Of a DNA stretch of 64,000 bases, positions 43,651 through 52,998 are shown piece by piece (positions within the stretch are counted from its first letter, which is position 1; each line of letters begins with the position of its first letter). The notes under the pieces are model-generated. The model did not search any database and was not told the origin of the DNA. It saw only the letters and a program-made list of their open reading frames with translations. Source of the stretch: Rothia uropygialis (GTDB lineage Bacteria; Actinomycetota; Actinomycetes; Actinomycetales; Micrococcaceae); contig NZ_NOIS01000004.1 of NCBI RefSeq assembly GCF_004137765.1, positions 310,001-374,000 on the forward strand, in the 5' to 3' direction. A program made the position numbers and the translations under genes.

Positions 43651-44991
43651 CTAGACCGAACGAATACCTTCGACCAGGATCCCCAGCGCCTCGTCGAGCA
43701 GCTCGTCGCTGATGGAAAGCGACGGGAGCAGACGAACGATGTTGCCGTAGGTTCCGCAGGTCAGGATGGCGACGCCGCGCTCGAGGCAGTATGCGGCGAC
43801 GTCCTTCGCGGCGGAGGGGTGGGGTTTCTTCGAACCCGAGTCCGCCACGAACTCGATGGCCATCATGGCGCCACGACCGCGCACCTCGCCCACGATGTCG
43901 AGCTCATCGACCAACGGTTCGAGCGCGGAGCGGATCGCCTTTTCGATCGCCACGGCCCGGTCGTTGAGGTTCCACTCCTCCATGGTTTCGATCGAGGCCA
44001 GGGCCGCGGCGCAAGCGACCGGGTTGCCACCGTAGGTGCCTCCCAAACCACCGGGGCCTACGGAGTCGAGCAGGTCGGCGCGACCGGTCACGGCAGAAAG
44101 CGGCATACCGCCGGCGATGCCTTTGGCCAGGGTGATCAGGTCCGGCTGAACTCCCTCGTGGTCCACGGCGAACCATTTGCCTGTGCGGCAGAAACCCGCC
44201 TGAACCTCGTCGGCGATGAAGACAACGCCGTTTTCGCGAGCCCACTCGGACAAACGGGGCAGGAATCCCTCGGCGGGAACAATGAACCCGCCTTCACCCT
44301 GAATCGGCTCGATCAGGATCGCGGCCACATCCTGGCCGCCGATCTGCTTCTCGATCTGCGAGATCGCGCGCTCTGCGGCTTCCTTGCCGTCGATCTCGGC
44401 AGGCTCGCGATAGGGGTAGCTCATCGGCACGCGATATACCTCGGAGGCGAAAGGACCGAATCCGCGCTTGTACGGCGCGGCCTTGGCGGTCAGCGCCATC
44501 GTGAGGTTGGTCCGGCCGTGATACGCATGGTCGAATACGACGACGGCGTTACGGCCGGTCGCAGCGCGAGCCACCTTGACCGCATTTTCAACGGCCTCGG
44601 CACCCGAGTTGAACAGCACGGAGCGCTTCTCGAAATCGCCCGGGGTTACTTCGGCGAGTTTCTCGGCCACAGCCACGTACCCCTCGTAAGGAGTAACCAT
44701 GAAGCAGGTGTGAGTGAAGTGCTCGGCCGCCTCCTGCACGGCTTTCACGACCTTGGGAGCCGAGGCGCCCACGGACGTCACCGCGATTCCCGACCCGAGG
44801 TCAACAATCGAATTGCCGTCGACGTCGACGATCACGCCTCCGTCCGCATCCGCAGCGTACACGGGGACGGAAGAGGCCACGCCTCCCGGAACGACCTTGG
44901 AGCGGCGCTCGGCAAGTTCTTTGGACTTGGGTCCGGGGAATTCACCCGTGAGGCGAATTTCCTGCGGGAGCCGGTAGCTGATTTCAGTCAT
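43651..44991 (-). CDS. gabT: 4-aminobutyrate--2-oxoglutarate aminotransferase
   Basis: 446 residues, class III PLP aminotransferase. FNSGAEAVENAVKVAR near 110, DHAYHGRT, then FIADEVQAGFCRTG near 255 (Asp/Gln of the PLP pocket), and TLAKGIAGGMPLSAVTG near 283, whose Lys binds PLP. Converts GABA and 2-oxoglutarate to succinate semialdehyde and glutamate. ATG at 44991 with AAGGATC upstream; 32 bases after the aminobutyraldehyde dehydrogenase gene. Third gene of gabD - patD - gabT, followed by a permease. Confidence 0.92.
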   Translation of the reverse strand: MTEISYRLPQEIRLTGEFPGPKSKELAERRSKVVPGGVASSVPVYAADADGGVIVDVDGNSIVDLGSGIAVTSVGASAPKVVKAVQEAAEHFTHTCFMVTPYEGYVAVAEKLAEVTPGDFEKRSVLFNSGAEAVENAVKVARAATGRNAVVVFDHAYHGRTNLTMALTAKAAPYKRGFGPFASEVYRVPMSYPYREPAEIDGKEAAERAISQIEKQIGGQDVAAILIEPIQGEGGFIVPAEGFLPRLSEWARENGVVFIADEVQAGFCRTGKWFAVDHEGVQPDLITLAKGIAGGMPLSAVTGRADLLDSVGPGGLGGTYGGNPVACAAALASIETMEEWNLNDRAVAIEKAIRSALEPLVDELDIVGEVRGRGAMMAIEFVADSGSKKPHPSAAKDVAAYCLERGVAILTCGTYGNIVRLLPSLSISDELLDEALGILVEGIRSV

Positions 44992-45023
44992 AAGTGGATG
45001 ATCCTTTTGACGAGGGGGAATGA

Positions 45024-46454
45024 TTAAGCGCTGATGTCATGCATGACGTGCTTGACACGGGTGTACTCCTCGACCGCGTACAAGGACAAATCCTTGCCGT
45101 GGCCGGAATCCTTGAATCCGCCGTGCGGCATTTCGGCGGCGAGCACGACGTGGGTATTGACCCACACGCAACCGAAATCCAAGTCACGGGAAACACGCAT
45201 GGCCGTACCGTGATTGCTGGTCCACACGGAGGAGGCCAGAGCGTAATCGACGTCGTTGGCCAGTTCCAAGGCTTCCTCCTCGCTCGAGAAGGTCTGCACC
45301 GTCAGGACGGGCGCGAAAGTTTCCTCCTGAACGATCGGGTCGTCTTGGTGCACGCCCGAGATCACGGTCGGCTCGATGAAGAACCCCTTGTCGCCGAGCT
45401 GCCGACCACCGCATTCGACGGTTGCGTGGTCGGGCAGGTTCTGCAATTTGCCCATCACCGTGTCGAAGTGATTGACGTTGTTCAAAGGACCGTAATAGTT
45501 TTCGGCGTCGTTCTCGGAGCCGGTCTTGGTGGCCTTGGCTGCCTTGACCAGGAGCCGAGTGAATTCCTCGGCCGCAGATTCCTCGACGAGAACCCGCGTG
45601 ACGGCGGTGCAGTCCTGACCGGCGTTGAAGTATCCGAATTCGGTCAGCATCTGCGCGGTGCGCTCGAGGTCGGCGTCGGCGAACACGATGGCCGGGGCCT
45701 TGCCGCCCAACTCGAGGTGAGTCAGTTTCAGATCCTTGGCCGCGGACTCCGCGACGGAACGCCCCGCACGGACGGAACCCGTGATGGCCACGAGTTGCGG
45801 GGTCTTGTGCGAGACCAGTTGGGCACCGACCTTGCCGTCGCCCAGGACAATGTTCACGACCCCTGCGGGGAAAATCTCCGAGATCAGCTCCGCGAGGACG
45901 AGCGTTGACTCAGGAGTGGTGTCCGAGGGCTTGAGCACGACGGTGTTGCCCGCGGCCAGGGCAGGTCCGAGTTTCCACACGGCCATGTCCAGCGGGTAAT
46001 TCCACGGGGTCACCTGCGCGACCACGCCGATCGGCTCGCGCCGGATGTACGAGGTGTGGTCCTCGACGTACTCGCTGGCACCTTTGCCCTCGAGCGTACG
46101 GGCCGCTCCGGCGAAGAACCGGAACTGGTCCGCACCGCCGACGATTTCCTCGGACTTGATCGCCTCACGGGGCTGGCCGGTATTGCGGTACTGCGCATCG
46201 GCAAGGCGGTCGGCGTTGGCCTCCATCGCATCGGCGAGGTCCAGGAGCATCTTCTGGCGATCGGACGGAGTGGTGCGTTTGAAGCTCTTGAACGCTTCCG
46301 AAGCAGCAGCGAAAGCTGCGTCGATCTCTTCCGACGTGGAAATCGGCGATTCGGCGACCTTTTCGCCCGTGACCGGGCTGACGATATCGAGCACATCCGT
46401 CGAGGAAGACTCGACGAATTCTCCGTTGATGAAGTTCTTAAGGCGGTTGACCAT
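45024..46454 (-). CDS. gamma-aminobutyraldehyde dehydrogenase
   Basis: 476-residue NAD(P) aldehyde dehydrogenase. ALDH marks are VTPWNYPLDMAVWKLGPALAAGNTVVLKPSDTTPES, THLELGGKAPAIVFADADL with catalytic Glu near 250 and catalytic Cys in NAGQDCTAVTR near 285. The sequence follows PatD/Prr-type enzymes that oxidise 4-aminobutanal to GABA, the product of the putrescine oxidase encoded nearby. Lies between gabD and gabT in one transcript (gaps 55 and 32). Substrate call is from context plus family; it could also accept succinate semialdehyde or betaine aldehyde. Confidence 0.85.
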   Translation of the reverse strand: MVNRLKNFINGEFVESSSTDVLDIVSPVTGEKVAESPISTSEEIDAAFAAASEAFKSFKRTTPSDRQKMLLDLADAMEANADRLADAQYRNTGQPREAIKSEEIVGGADQFRFFAGAARTLEGKGASEYVEDHTSYIRREPIGVVAQVTPWNYPLDMAVWKLGPALAAGNTVVLKPSDTTPESTLVLAELISEIFPAGVVNIVLGDGKVGAQLVSHKTPQLVAITGSVRAGRSVAESAAKDLKLTHLELGGKAPAIVFADADLERTAQMLTEFGYFNAGQDCTAVTRVLVEESAAEEFTRLLVKAAKATKTGSENDAENYYGPLNNVNHFDTVMGKLQNLPDHATVECGGRQLGDKGFFIEPTVISGVHQDDPIVQEETFAPVLTVQTFSSEEEALELANDVDYALASSVWTSNHGTAMRVSRDLDFGCVWVNTHVVLAAEMPHGGFKDSGHGKDLSLYAVEEYTRVKHVMHDISA

Positions 46455-46509
46455 GTCGGCTCCTTCTTGTTGGGGTGTGCTTTCAGGGTCGGATCAGGCT
46501 CCGTCGCCG

Positions 46510-47985
46510 TTACCGACCGGCGTAGGGATCCTTGATGCCGATGTACTGGGTCGTCGTGTATTCGGCGATGCCTTCGGCCCCGCCTTCACGTCCCAGTCCG
46601 GACTGTTTGACACCGCCGAACGGTGCGGCAGCATTCGAGATGACTCCTGCATTGAAGCCCATGAGGCCGTACTCGAGGTGATCCGAAACGCGGAACATGC
46701 GCGAAGTATCCTGCGTATACACGTAAGACGCGAGGCCGTATTCGGTGTCGTTGGCCAACTCATATGCCTCCTCTTCCGTCGAGAAGGTAATGATCGGGGC
46801 CACCGGTCCGAAGATCTCTTCCTGGATGACCCGGGCGTCCCGCGGCACATCCACCAAGACCGTGGGTTCAAAGAAGTATCCCGCGCCCTCGCCAGGTTTT
46901 CCGCCGACCAGAATGCGGGCTCCGCGCTGGGTCGCATCTTCCACCAGTGCCGTCACGGATTCCTGGGCCTTCTTCTCGACGAGGGGGCCACAGGTGACTC
47001 CGTCTTCGAGACCGTTTCCGACCTTGAGGGCACTGATTTTCTCGGCGAATTTCTTTCCGAATTCCTCGGCCACGGACTCATGGACGATGAACCGGTTCGC
47101 CGCGGTGCAGGCCTCCCCGATATTGCGCATCTTTGCGCCCATCGCGCCTTGGACGGCATCGTCGATGTCTGCGTCTTCGAAGACGAGGAACGGGGCATTC
47201 CCCCCGAGCTCCATGGACGTGCGCAGAACATTGTCTGCGGCTTTGACCATCAGCTGTTTGCCGACCGGGGTGGACCCGGTGAAAGATACCTTGCGCAAAC
47301 GCGGATCTTCCATGATCGGATTGGAGATCGTCGACGCCGAGGCTCCGGAAACCACATTGAGGACACCTGCGGGAAGGCCCGCGTCGATCATGGTTTTGGC
47401 AAAGTATTGGCTGGTCAAAGGGGTTAGCCGGGCAGGCTTGAGCACCATCGTGCAGCCCGCTGCCACGGCCGGGGAAACCTTGCGAGTGCCCATCGCCAAG
47501 GGGAAATTCCACGGCGTAATGAGTAAACAGGGCCCAACCGGCTTGCGGACGGTTAGCATCCGGAGGTTTCCTTCCGGAGTTGGCGCGTACCGGCCGTAAT
47601 CGCGCACGGCCTCCTCGGAGAACCACCGAAGGAACTCGCCGCCGTAGGCGACCTCACCACGTGCCTCGGGCAATGGCTTACCCATTTCAAGGGTCATGAG
47701 AGTCGCGAACTCCTCCTTGCGCTCCTGAACCAGGTCAAAAGCACGACGGAGGATATTCGAGCGCTCACGAGCGGGCGTCGCGGCCCATTCGGCCTGGACT
47801 GCGCACGCTGCGTCCATCGCGGCACGGGCATCATCGCTCGTACCGGACGCGAGGGTTGCGATCGTCTCGCCGGTTGCGGGGTTATCGACCTCGTACGTGG
47901 AACCGTCAGACGCTTCGCGCCACTGGCCACCGATCAATAATCCTGTGGGAACTTGGGCCAATAACTGATCAATATCGATGGCCAT
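46510..47985 (-). CDS. gabD: succinate-semialdehyde dehydrogenase
   Basis: 491-residue ALDH of the GabD group: NFPLAMGTRKVSPAVAAGCTMVLKPA near 160, FTGSTPVGKQL near 232, MELGGNAPFLVFEDADIDDAVQGAM with the Glu, and NIGEACTAANRFIV with catalytic Cys near 290. Ends with the usual KQSGLGREGGAEGI and EYTTTQYIG. Oxidises succinate semialdehyde to succinate, finishing the putrescine/GABA route. First gene of the operon; the promoter should be in 47986-48064, just past the end of the stress-protein gene. Confidence 0.9.
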   Translation of the reverse strand: MAIDIDQLLAQVPTGLLIGGQWREASDGSTYEVDNPATGETIATLASGTSDDARAAMDAACAVQAEWAATPARERSNILRRAFDLVQERKEEFATLMTLEMGKPLPEARGEVAYGGEFLRWFSEEAVRDYGRYAPTPEGNLRMLTVRKPVGPCLLITPWNFPLAMGTRKVSPAVAAGCTMVLKPARLTPLTSQYFAKTMIDAGLPAGVLNVVSGASASTISNPIMEDPRLRKVSFTGSTPVGKQLMVKAADNVLRTSMELGGNAPFLVFEDADIDDAVQGAMGAKMRNIGEACTAANRFIVHESVAEEFGKKFAEKISALKVGNGLEDGVTCGPLVEKKAQESVTALVEDATQRGARILVGGKPGEGAGYFFEPTVLVDVPRDARVIQEEIFGPVAPIITFSTEEEAYELANDTEYGLASYVYTQDTSRMFRVSDHLEYGLMGFNAGVISNAAAPFGGVKQSGLGREGGAEGIAEYTTTQYIGIKDPYAGR

Positions 47986-48064
47986 GGAACCACACCTCTT
48001 TCACGTGTCCTACGGCACGAAGTCTACCGTAGTTAACCAATACTCAATTTTTGTTTCATGCCCC

Positions 48065-48988
48065 TCAGTTCCCGCCGTTCCGGGACTGTTGCGGATTCAC
48101 CGCTTTGAGCTGACCTGTCCAGGGCTGGGCCTCGGAACCGTACCGTCCGGGGTGGTAGTCCCGCGGCACCACGACGATGGGAATGGGCAGCTTCGACAGG
48201 ATCTTCGACGTAGTCGTGGAGAGGAAAAGCTCTCCCTTTTGGGCCAGCTTGGAGGATCCGGCCATGAGGACCGCGCCCTGCTCCCAATCGAGAGATTCGA
48301 CGGCTTCCGATATTCCTCGGCCGTGTCCGACGACGACCCGTAGCTTTTCGGGCTCATCCGGCCTGACGCTGGAGTCGGCAACCAACCCCTCGACGGCTTC
48401 CTGCACCCGACCCTCGTCGTCTTCCGCAGAACCATCCACCATGCACACCAATCGCACGGGGATTCCGGTCCGATTGAGCGTCGCAATGGCTTCCTCAACC
48501 AAACCGATCGAGTCGTATTTGGGACTCACCGCACAGTCGATCGAGGTGATCGACGCGGAATTCTCGTAATTACGAGGCGCAATAATGACGGGCAATGCGG
48601 CACGGTGCAGCAACGCGTTGTCGACGGAGCCAATGCCGTGCCACAGCCAGGAGCTCTTCGAAGAGCTTCCGACGACTATGGCACCGGCATTGACGACCTC
48701 GGCCATTTCCATCAGACCGGTCGCGGCGTTCACTGAACGGCGAATGTGGTATCTGGCGACGACGTCGTCCGGAACCATTTCCGCGGCCTCCTGGAGCCAC
48801 TCCTTGGCCTGGTTCTTGACGAGGTCGGCGTAATTGCCGGGTCCGCGCAGGGCCCCGGCATACGCATCCTCGGCTTTCAGAACGAGAACCACGTCGAGTT
48901 CGGCACCCATTGAGCGACCCAACGCGACGCCCAGGTTCAGAGCTTCCCTACCGCGGCGGTTTGCGGAATAACCAACGATGTATCTCAT
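48065..48988 (-). CDS. tandem-domain universal stress protein
   Basis: 307 residues with two UspA domains (~1-140 and ~155-290). Domain 1 starts YIVGYSANRRG and ends SSSKSSWLWHGIGSVDNALLHRAALPVIIAP; domain 2 has VLMAGSSKLAQKG and LSKLPIPIVVVPRDYHPG. The GSSSK loops fit nucleotide binding. Its ATG overlaps the putrescine oxidase stop by four bases, so it is translated with the oxidase. A role in coping with hydrogen peroxide or aldehyde from that enzyme is a reasonable inference; not shown. Confidence 0.85.
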   Translation of the reverse strand: MRYIVGYSANRRGREALNLGVALGRSMGAELDVVLVLKAEDAYAGALRGPGNYADLVKNQAKEWLQEAAEMVPDDVVARYHIRRSVNAATGLMEMAEVVNAGAIVVGSSSKSSWLWHGIGSVDNALLHRAALPVIIAPRNYENSASITSIDCAVSPKYDSIGLVEEAIATLNRTGIPVRLVCMVDGSAEDDEGRVQEAVEGLVADSSVRPDEPEKLRVVVGHGRGISEAVESLDWEQGAVLMAGSSKLAQKGELFLSTTTSKILSKLPIPIVVVPRDYHPGRYGSEAQPWTGQLKAVNPQQSRNGGN

Positions 48989-50436
48989 AGTGAGTCCACA
49001 ATATCCGCAGCTGTCTTCAGACCCATACGAATTGCTCCGTCCACGTGCTGATACCCCTCGGCGGCAATATCCGAGCAGGACCAGTGGATCGGTCCCACGG
49101 GCTCACCCTGGTCCTTGCCGTACCGGTGGAGACCACCCAGGTCGTAGCTGGCCGCGTAGGCTCCGCGGGTCCATTCCTCGGCGCCCCAGTCTGACTCGTA
49201 GTAGACCACGGGATTCTTGGCTTCTTCGCCCAGCAATTCGGCCATCGCGGCCAGGATGGCTTCCTTGCGCTCTTCCGCCGAGATCTCGAACATGCGGTCA
49301 GCGTTCTCGTCGGAGACGAAACCGACGAGCGTTCCGCGGGATTCTTCCTTGCCGGTTTCGGGGTCGTAGTTGGTGTTGTCGTAGATCTCCTGGACCAACG
49401 AGTTCGCGGCGAACGCCGTACCGGACAGGCCCTTTTCCCGCCAGAAAGGCGTCTCGTACACCGCGTGAACCTTGATGACCAGGCCCAGGGACTGGTGCTG
49501 GTGCAGCTGATGCTGGCGTCGAGGCAAGGCCGGGACGTAGGAGATGCGGCTGTATAGGTTCGGCGGAACCGCAACGATGGCCCGCTTCGCCCGCACAATG
49601 ACGCCCGAACCACTGGCCCGGCCGTCTTCCGAGAACTCTTCCGCCTCCACCAGAACCGGGTATTCGGGGTCCTCTTCCTGCCACCGAAGGACGCGCACGG
49701 GATGCCCCGTGATGACGTCGCTGCCCAGCCGTTCGGCAAGGGCAAGAGAAACGGACTGCATTCCGCCGAGGACGCGCTTGTCGAGGATGAAGTCCTCGTC
49801 CACGAGGTGCGAGAAGGACCCGGCAGAGGCAGCCATGAGGACAGCTTGGAGCGCGGAGAAAGCGTGAGACGGCTTGGTCAACATGCCGCCCGCGATGAAC
49901 AGGCCAATGTTGTTGCAGGCTTCTTCGTCCGAGGACTGCTCGCGCAGCCAGTGATGGAAGGAGATCGTATCCAATTCGCGCGCCTTGGGGTGAGCCCACG
50001 GCTCGGTCGGCCCGATCTCCGTGGCCAGGCCGTCGAGAATCTCGATCAGACGCTCCATCTCGCGCTCGGTTTCCGCGGAAACCGGGAACATCTCACCCGT
50101 GTACCGGGTCACGGTGCCGTTAGGGGAACGGTAGATGTTCTCCCCCTCGCGGTACCGGGAAAAGGTCTTGAGCCCTAGATCGTCAACCAATTCGGTGAGC
50201 ACGGTCTGGTCCGGGGAAATCCATTGGCCGCCGATCTCGAGGAACGCGCCGTCGATGACCTGCGACCACGTGCGTCCTCCCACGCGCTCGCGAGCCTCGA
50301 GCACCGTTACGCTTTTGCCCGCTTTGCGCAGTTCAGTTGCGGCGGCCAAGCCGGAGGGTCCGGCACCGATCACGACAACCTCGGACTCGCGGACGGGCCA
50401 CTCGGATTGCTGAGGATTGTGAGGGTTGGCACTCAT
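48985..50436 (-). CDS. puo: putrescine oxidase (FAD amine oxidase)
   Basis: 483 residues, flavin amine oxidase. The FAD motif is VVVIGAGPSGLAAATELRKAG at residue ~20 with GGRT; FLEIGGQWISPDQT follows. The C-terminal covalent/contact segment has SYDLGGLHRYG and GYQHVDGAIRMGLKTA. It resembles the Micrococcus/Kocuria and Rhodococcus putrescine oxidases in length (~480). It oxidises putrescine with oxygen to 4-aminobutanal, ammonia and peroxide in the cytoplasm. GAAAGG lies upstream of the ATG; a perfect 9-bp inverted repeat operator is 30-52 bases upstream and a TetR gene is divergent. Confidence 0.9.
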   Translation of the reverse strand: MSANPHNPQQSEWPVRESEVVVIGAGPSGLAAATELRKAGKSVTVLEARERVGGRTWSQVIDGAFLEIGGQWISPDQTVLTELVDDLGLKTFSRYREGENIYRSPNGTVTRYTGEMFPVSAETEREMERLIEILDGLATEIGPTEPWAHPKARELDTISFHHWLREQSSDEEACNNIGLFIAGGMLTKPSHAFSALQAVLMAASAGSFSHLVDEDFILDKRVLGGMQSVSLALAERLGSDVITGHPVRVLRWQEEDPEYPVLVEAEEFSEDGRASGSGVIVRAKRAIVAVPPNLYSRISYVPALPRRQHQLHQHQSLGLVIKVHAVYETPFWREKGLSGTAFAANSLVQEIYDNTNYDPETGKEESRGTLVGFVSDENADRMFEISAEERKEAILAAMAELLGEEAKNPVVYYESDWGAEEWTRGAYAASYDLGGLHRYGKDQGEPVGPIHWSCSDIAAEGYQHVDGAIRMGLKTAADIVDSL

Positions 50437-50465
50437 GTTCAGACCTTTCGTGAGGTGGGGAGTGA

Positions 50466-50488
50466 ATAAACGAATGTCTTTCGTTTAT
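50466..50488. promoter_or_regulatory. operator: 9-bp perfect inverted repeat between puo and the TetR gene
   Basis: ATAAACGAA (50466-50474) and TTCGTTTAT (50480-50488) are exact inverses around TGTCT, a 23-bp site. It lies 30-52 bases before puo and 91-113 before the TetR start. A related site with AACGAA-N5-TTCGTT lies upstream of the agmatine deiminase gene (55837-55853). Such symmetry suits a TetR dimer. Confidence 0.75.
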
Positions 50489-50578
50489 GGTAACGGTGAA
50501 GAAGAATTTTGTGAAGTGTGCCGCACGCCAGAGGCCTGTCGGGCGTTGCAGCGGCGCGCGGGTAATGTCGTCTGCGTG

Positions 50579-51286
50579 ATGGAAAAAGCTACGAGAAGGC
50601 CTGGCAGGCCTGCCCAGACGATCCTGACCTCGAAGAACATCGTGCACGCCGCGCGGGAACTTCTGGAATCCCACGGGGAGAGCTTCACCATGACCATGCT
50701 GGCCAAGCGGCTCGGAGTCGCCGTCTCGTCGCTGTACAACCACGTGGCCTCCCGAGACGAGGTCTTCGCCAAGATCTCGGACGATGTGGTGCGCGGAATC
50801 GACATCACCGAACTGGCAAAACTCGGCAACCGCACGGACAGCACGGGAGGCAGGGCCGAGGCGGCCTCGGAGTGGCGCTCGGCCACGGAGGCCTGGGCAC
50901 GGTCCTATTTCGAAGCGTTCGCGGCTCAGCCATACGTCGTCGCGACGCTCGCCCTGACCCCGGTGGCCGAGGCACCCCAGACGCTGGCGATGTACGAAGC
51001 AGTGGCACAGGCGTTCCTCAAGGCCGGCTGGCCCGAGGCCGAAATACTGAGGGTCATCGAAACCCTCGAGTCCTTCCTCCTCGGCACGGCCCTGGACGCC
51101 GCGGCTCCCGCAGACATCTTCAACCCGGGAAAGCTCAGCCCGGAGTTCACACTCATGGCCCGCTTGCAGAAGGACAGAGAGCACCTCAGCGGCCCGATGG
51201 CCGCTGAGCAAGCTCTCGACCTCGGGCTTCCGAGCCTCCTGGACGGTCTGGAGCAACGCCTGCGAACCCATCTCCCAGTGGCCTGA
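50579..51286 (+). CDS. TetR-family regulator of the putrescine genes
   Basis: 235 residues. HTH at ~20-65 (LLESHGESFTMTMLAKRLGVAVSSLYNHVASRDEVF), then a TetR C-terminal domain (~95-230) with many helices and Ala-rich packing. The ATG at 50579 has no clear Shine-Dalgarno site and a GTG lies three bases earlier; the leader may be very short. Divergent from puo and likely to bind the inverted repeat 50466-50488, and by similarity 55837-55853. Effector probably putrescine or an aldehyde. Confidence 0.82.
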   Translation: MEKATRRPGRPAQTILTSKNIVHAARELLESHGESFTMTMLAKRLGVAVSSLYNHVASRDEVFAKISDDVVRGIDITELAKLGNRTDSTGGRAEAASEWRSATEAWARSYFEAFAAQPYVVATLALTPVAEAPQTLAMYEAVAQAFLKAGWPEAEILRVIETLESFLLGTALDAAAPADIFNPGKLSPEFTLMARLQKDREHLSGPMAAEQALDLGLPSLLDGLEQRLRTHLPVA

Positions 51287-51314
51287 ATCAACGGTGTGCA
51301 AGGGCAAATGCCCA

Positions 51315-52934
51315 TTACGCACGGTCCACCGCCCCAGGAGCCACTTCGATCTCACCGCGGAAGAAGGACGGAATCAGACGCGAGAGCACAACCATGACGA
51401 CGAGGCCCAGCACGATCATGCCGGCGCCCAAGTAGAAGACCAGACCGATTCCGAACAGCGATGATCCGGAACCGTACGACGGGTCGAAAGAATCGATCGT
51501 CGTGCGCACGAAGAAAATCAGCAGAAGGATCCCACCCAGCAACGGCCCCAGAAGCTGGGTACAGAAAGTCCGCAGGGACCGCCGGGAAGACCGGCGGAAG
51601 TACCACACGCACGCGAGCGCCGTCAGCCCGTAGTAGAAGCACACCATCAGGCCCAGAGCCGAAATCGTATCCCAGAGGACGTCTTCGGAGACGAATCGCA
51701 TGATCGCGTAGAAGACGGCGGCGACGACGGTCGAGGTCACGGTTGCTGTACTGGGTGTCTGGAATTTCGGATGGATCCGGGACAGCCCCTTGGGAAGGGC
51801 CCCATAGAAGCTCATGGACAACATGGTGCGGGCCGGGGAAACCATGGTCGACTGCAGAGAGGCAATCGAGGACATGAGCACCGCGATCGACATGAGAATA
51901 CCGAGCGGGCCCAGAACAGGGGTTGCCAGGGCAGCGAAGACATTTTCCTGGATGTTCCCGTTGGTCAGTCCCAAATCGCCGTCCCCGACGCCCGAATATG
52001 CGAGGGTCGCACAGGCAACCAGAAGGTACAGCACGACGACGATAGCTATGACGAGCAGAGCCGCCCTGCCCGGCGTCTTGTCCGAGCCCTCGGTCTCCTC
52101 ATTGAGCGTGAGCACGGTGTCCCAGCCCCAATAGATGAAGACCGACAGAGAGACACCCGCGGAGAATGCCGAGAAGGAGTCCACACCGAATGGGTTGAAC
52201 CATTCGATGCTGGGCATATTCCCGTCGAATGCGGTTCCGTTGACGACGTGCACGATTGCGACGACGGAGAACCCGATCAGGATCAACAGCTGAAAACTCA
52301 CGAGAAAAATCTGGAAGCGCTTGGTCTCCTCGACTCCCCTGTAAGAGATCAAACAGGCACCGGCCATGAAAACCAGGCACGTCACCACGTTGAGCGGGAC
52401 GTTGCGTGTCAGGTCGGCGATCGCATCGTTGCGGAAAATCTGCGACAACAGCAGATAGAAGAAATCGACGCCGATCCCCGCAAGATTGGATAGCACCAGC
52501 ACGGTCGAGGCCAAGAGCCCCCAGCCACCCATCCATCCGACCCACGGGCCGAACGCTTTGGTAGCCCAAGTGAAGGTGGTTCCGGAATCGGGCATTGCGG
52601 AGTTGAGCTCCCGGTATCCGAGGGCCACGAGGAGCATCGGGATGAAGCCGAGCAAGAAGATCGCCGGCAGATGAAAACCCACGACTGAGACTGTGGGCCC
52701 CAACGCACCGGAGAGCGTGTAGGCGGGAGCGATCGTGGAGACACCGATGACGGTCGCGCCCACCAGACCAATACTGGCGGCGCTCAGGCCTTTCGCTTGC
52801 TTCTTCTTGCCTTCCCCGACAATGGTGACGGCGGAGTCCGAACGCTGGACGATCGGCGACGTGGACGTGTGGATGGTGACACCGGAGCTACCGGAACGGC
52901 CGGGGTCTTTTTTCCGCTGCGAGGACGAGGACAT
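51315..52934 (-). CDS. APC-superfamily permease, putrescine/polyamine uptake candidate (PuuP-like)
   Basis: 539 residues; ~60 N-terminal hydrophilic residues, then 12 spans. TM1 region GLVGATVIGVSTIAPAYTLSGALG, then FTWATKAFGPWVGWMGGWG and YWGWDTVLTLNEETEGSDKTPGRAAL near 270 match APC polyamine/amino-acid transporters. The ATG at 52934 is chosen as CAGGAGG lies just before it; the longer frame has no better site. It is the third gene after agmatine deiminase and the amidase (64-bp gap) on the minus strand, so it probably imports agmatine or putrescine. It ends tail-to-tail with the TetR gene. Confidence 0.85.
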   Translation of the reverse strand: MSSSSQRKKDPGRSGSSGVTIHTSTSPIVQRSDSAVTIVGEGKKKQAKGLSAASIGLVGATVIGVSTIAPAYTLSGALGPTVSVVGFHLPAIFLLGFIPMLLVALGYRELNSAMPDSGTTFTWATKAFGPWVGWMGGWGLLASTVLVLSNLAGIGVDFFYLLLSQIFRNDAIADLTRNVPLNVVTCLVFMAGACLISYRGVEETKRFQIFLVSFQLLILIGFSVVAIVHVVNGTAFDGNMPSIEWFNPFGVDSFSAFSAGVSLSVFIYWGWDTVLTLNEETEGSDKTPGRAALLVIAIVVVLYLLVACATLAYSGVGDGDLGLTNGNIQENVFAALATPVLGPLGILMSIAVLMSSIASLQSTMVSPARTMLSMSFYGALPKGLSRIHPKFQTPSTATVTSTVVAAVFYAIMRFVSEDVLWDTISALGLMVCFYYGLTALACVWYFRRSSRRSLRTFCTQLLGPLLGGILLLIFFVRTTIDSFDPSYGSGSSLFGIGLVFYLGAGMIVLGLVVMVVLSRLIPSFFRGEIEVAPGAVDRA

Positions 52935-52998
52935 GAGTTCCTCCTGGTGAGTCATTGGATTCGAATGATGGATGGGGCGCTTCCGCGCCAGGATGCGG

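Noticed and set aside
43453-45027. 524-codon plus-strand frame over gabT
   Set aside because: Antisense shadow of a clear PLP enzyme.
46045-47427. 460-codon plus-strand frame over the two aldehyde dehydrogenase genes
   Set aside because: Crosses two well-supported genes on the other strand; no domain.
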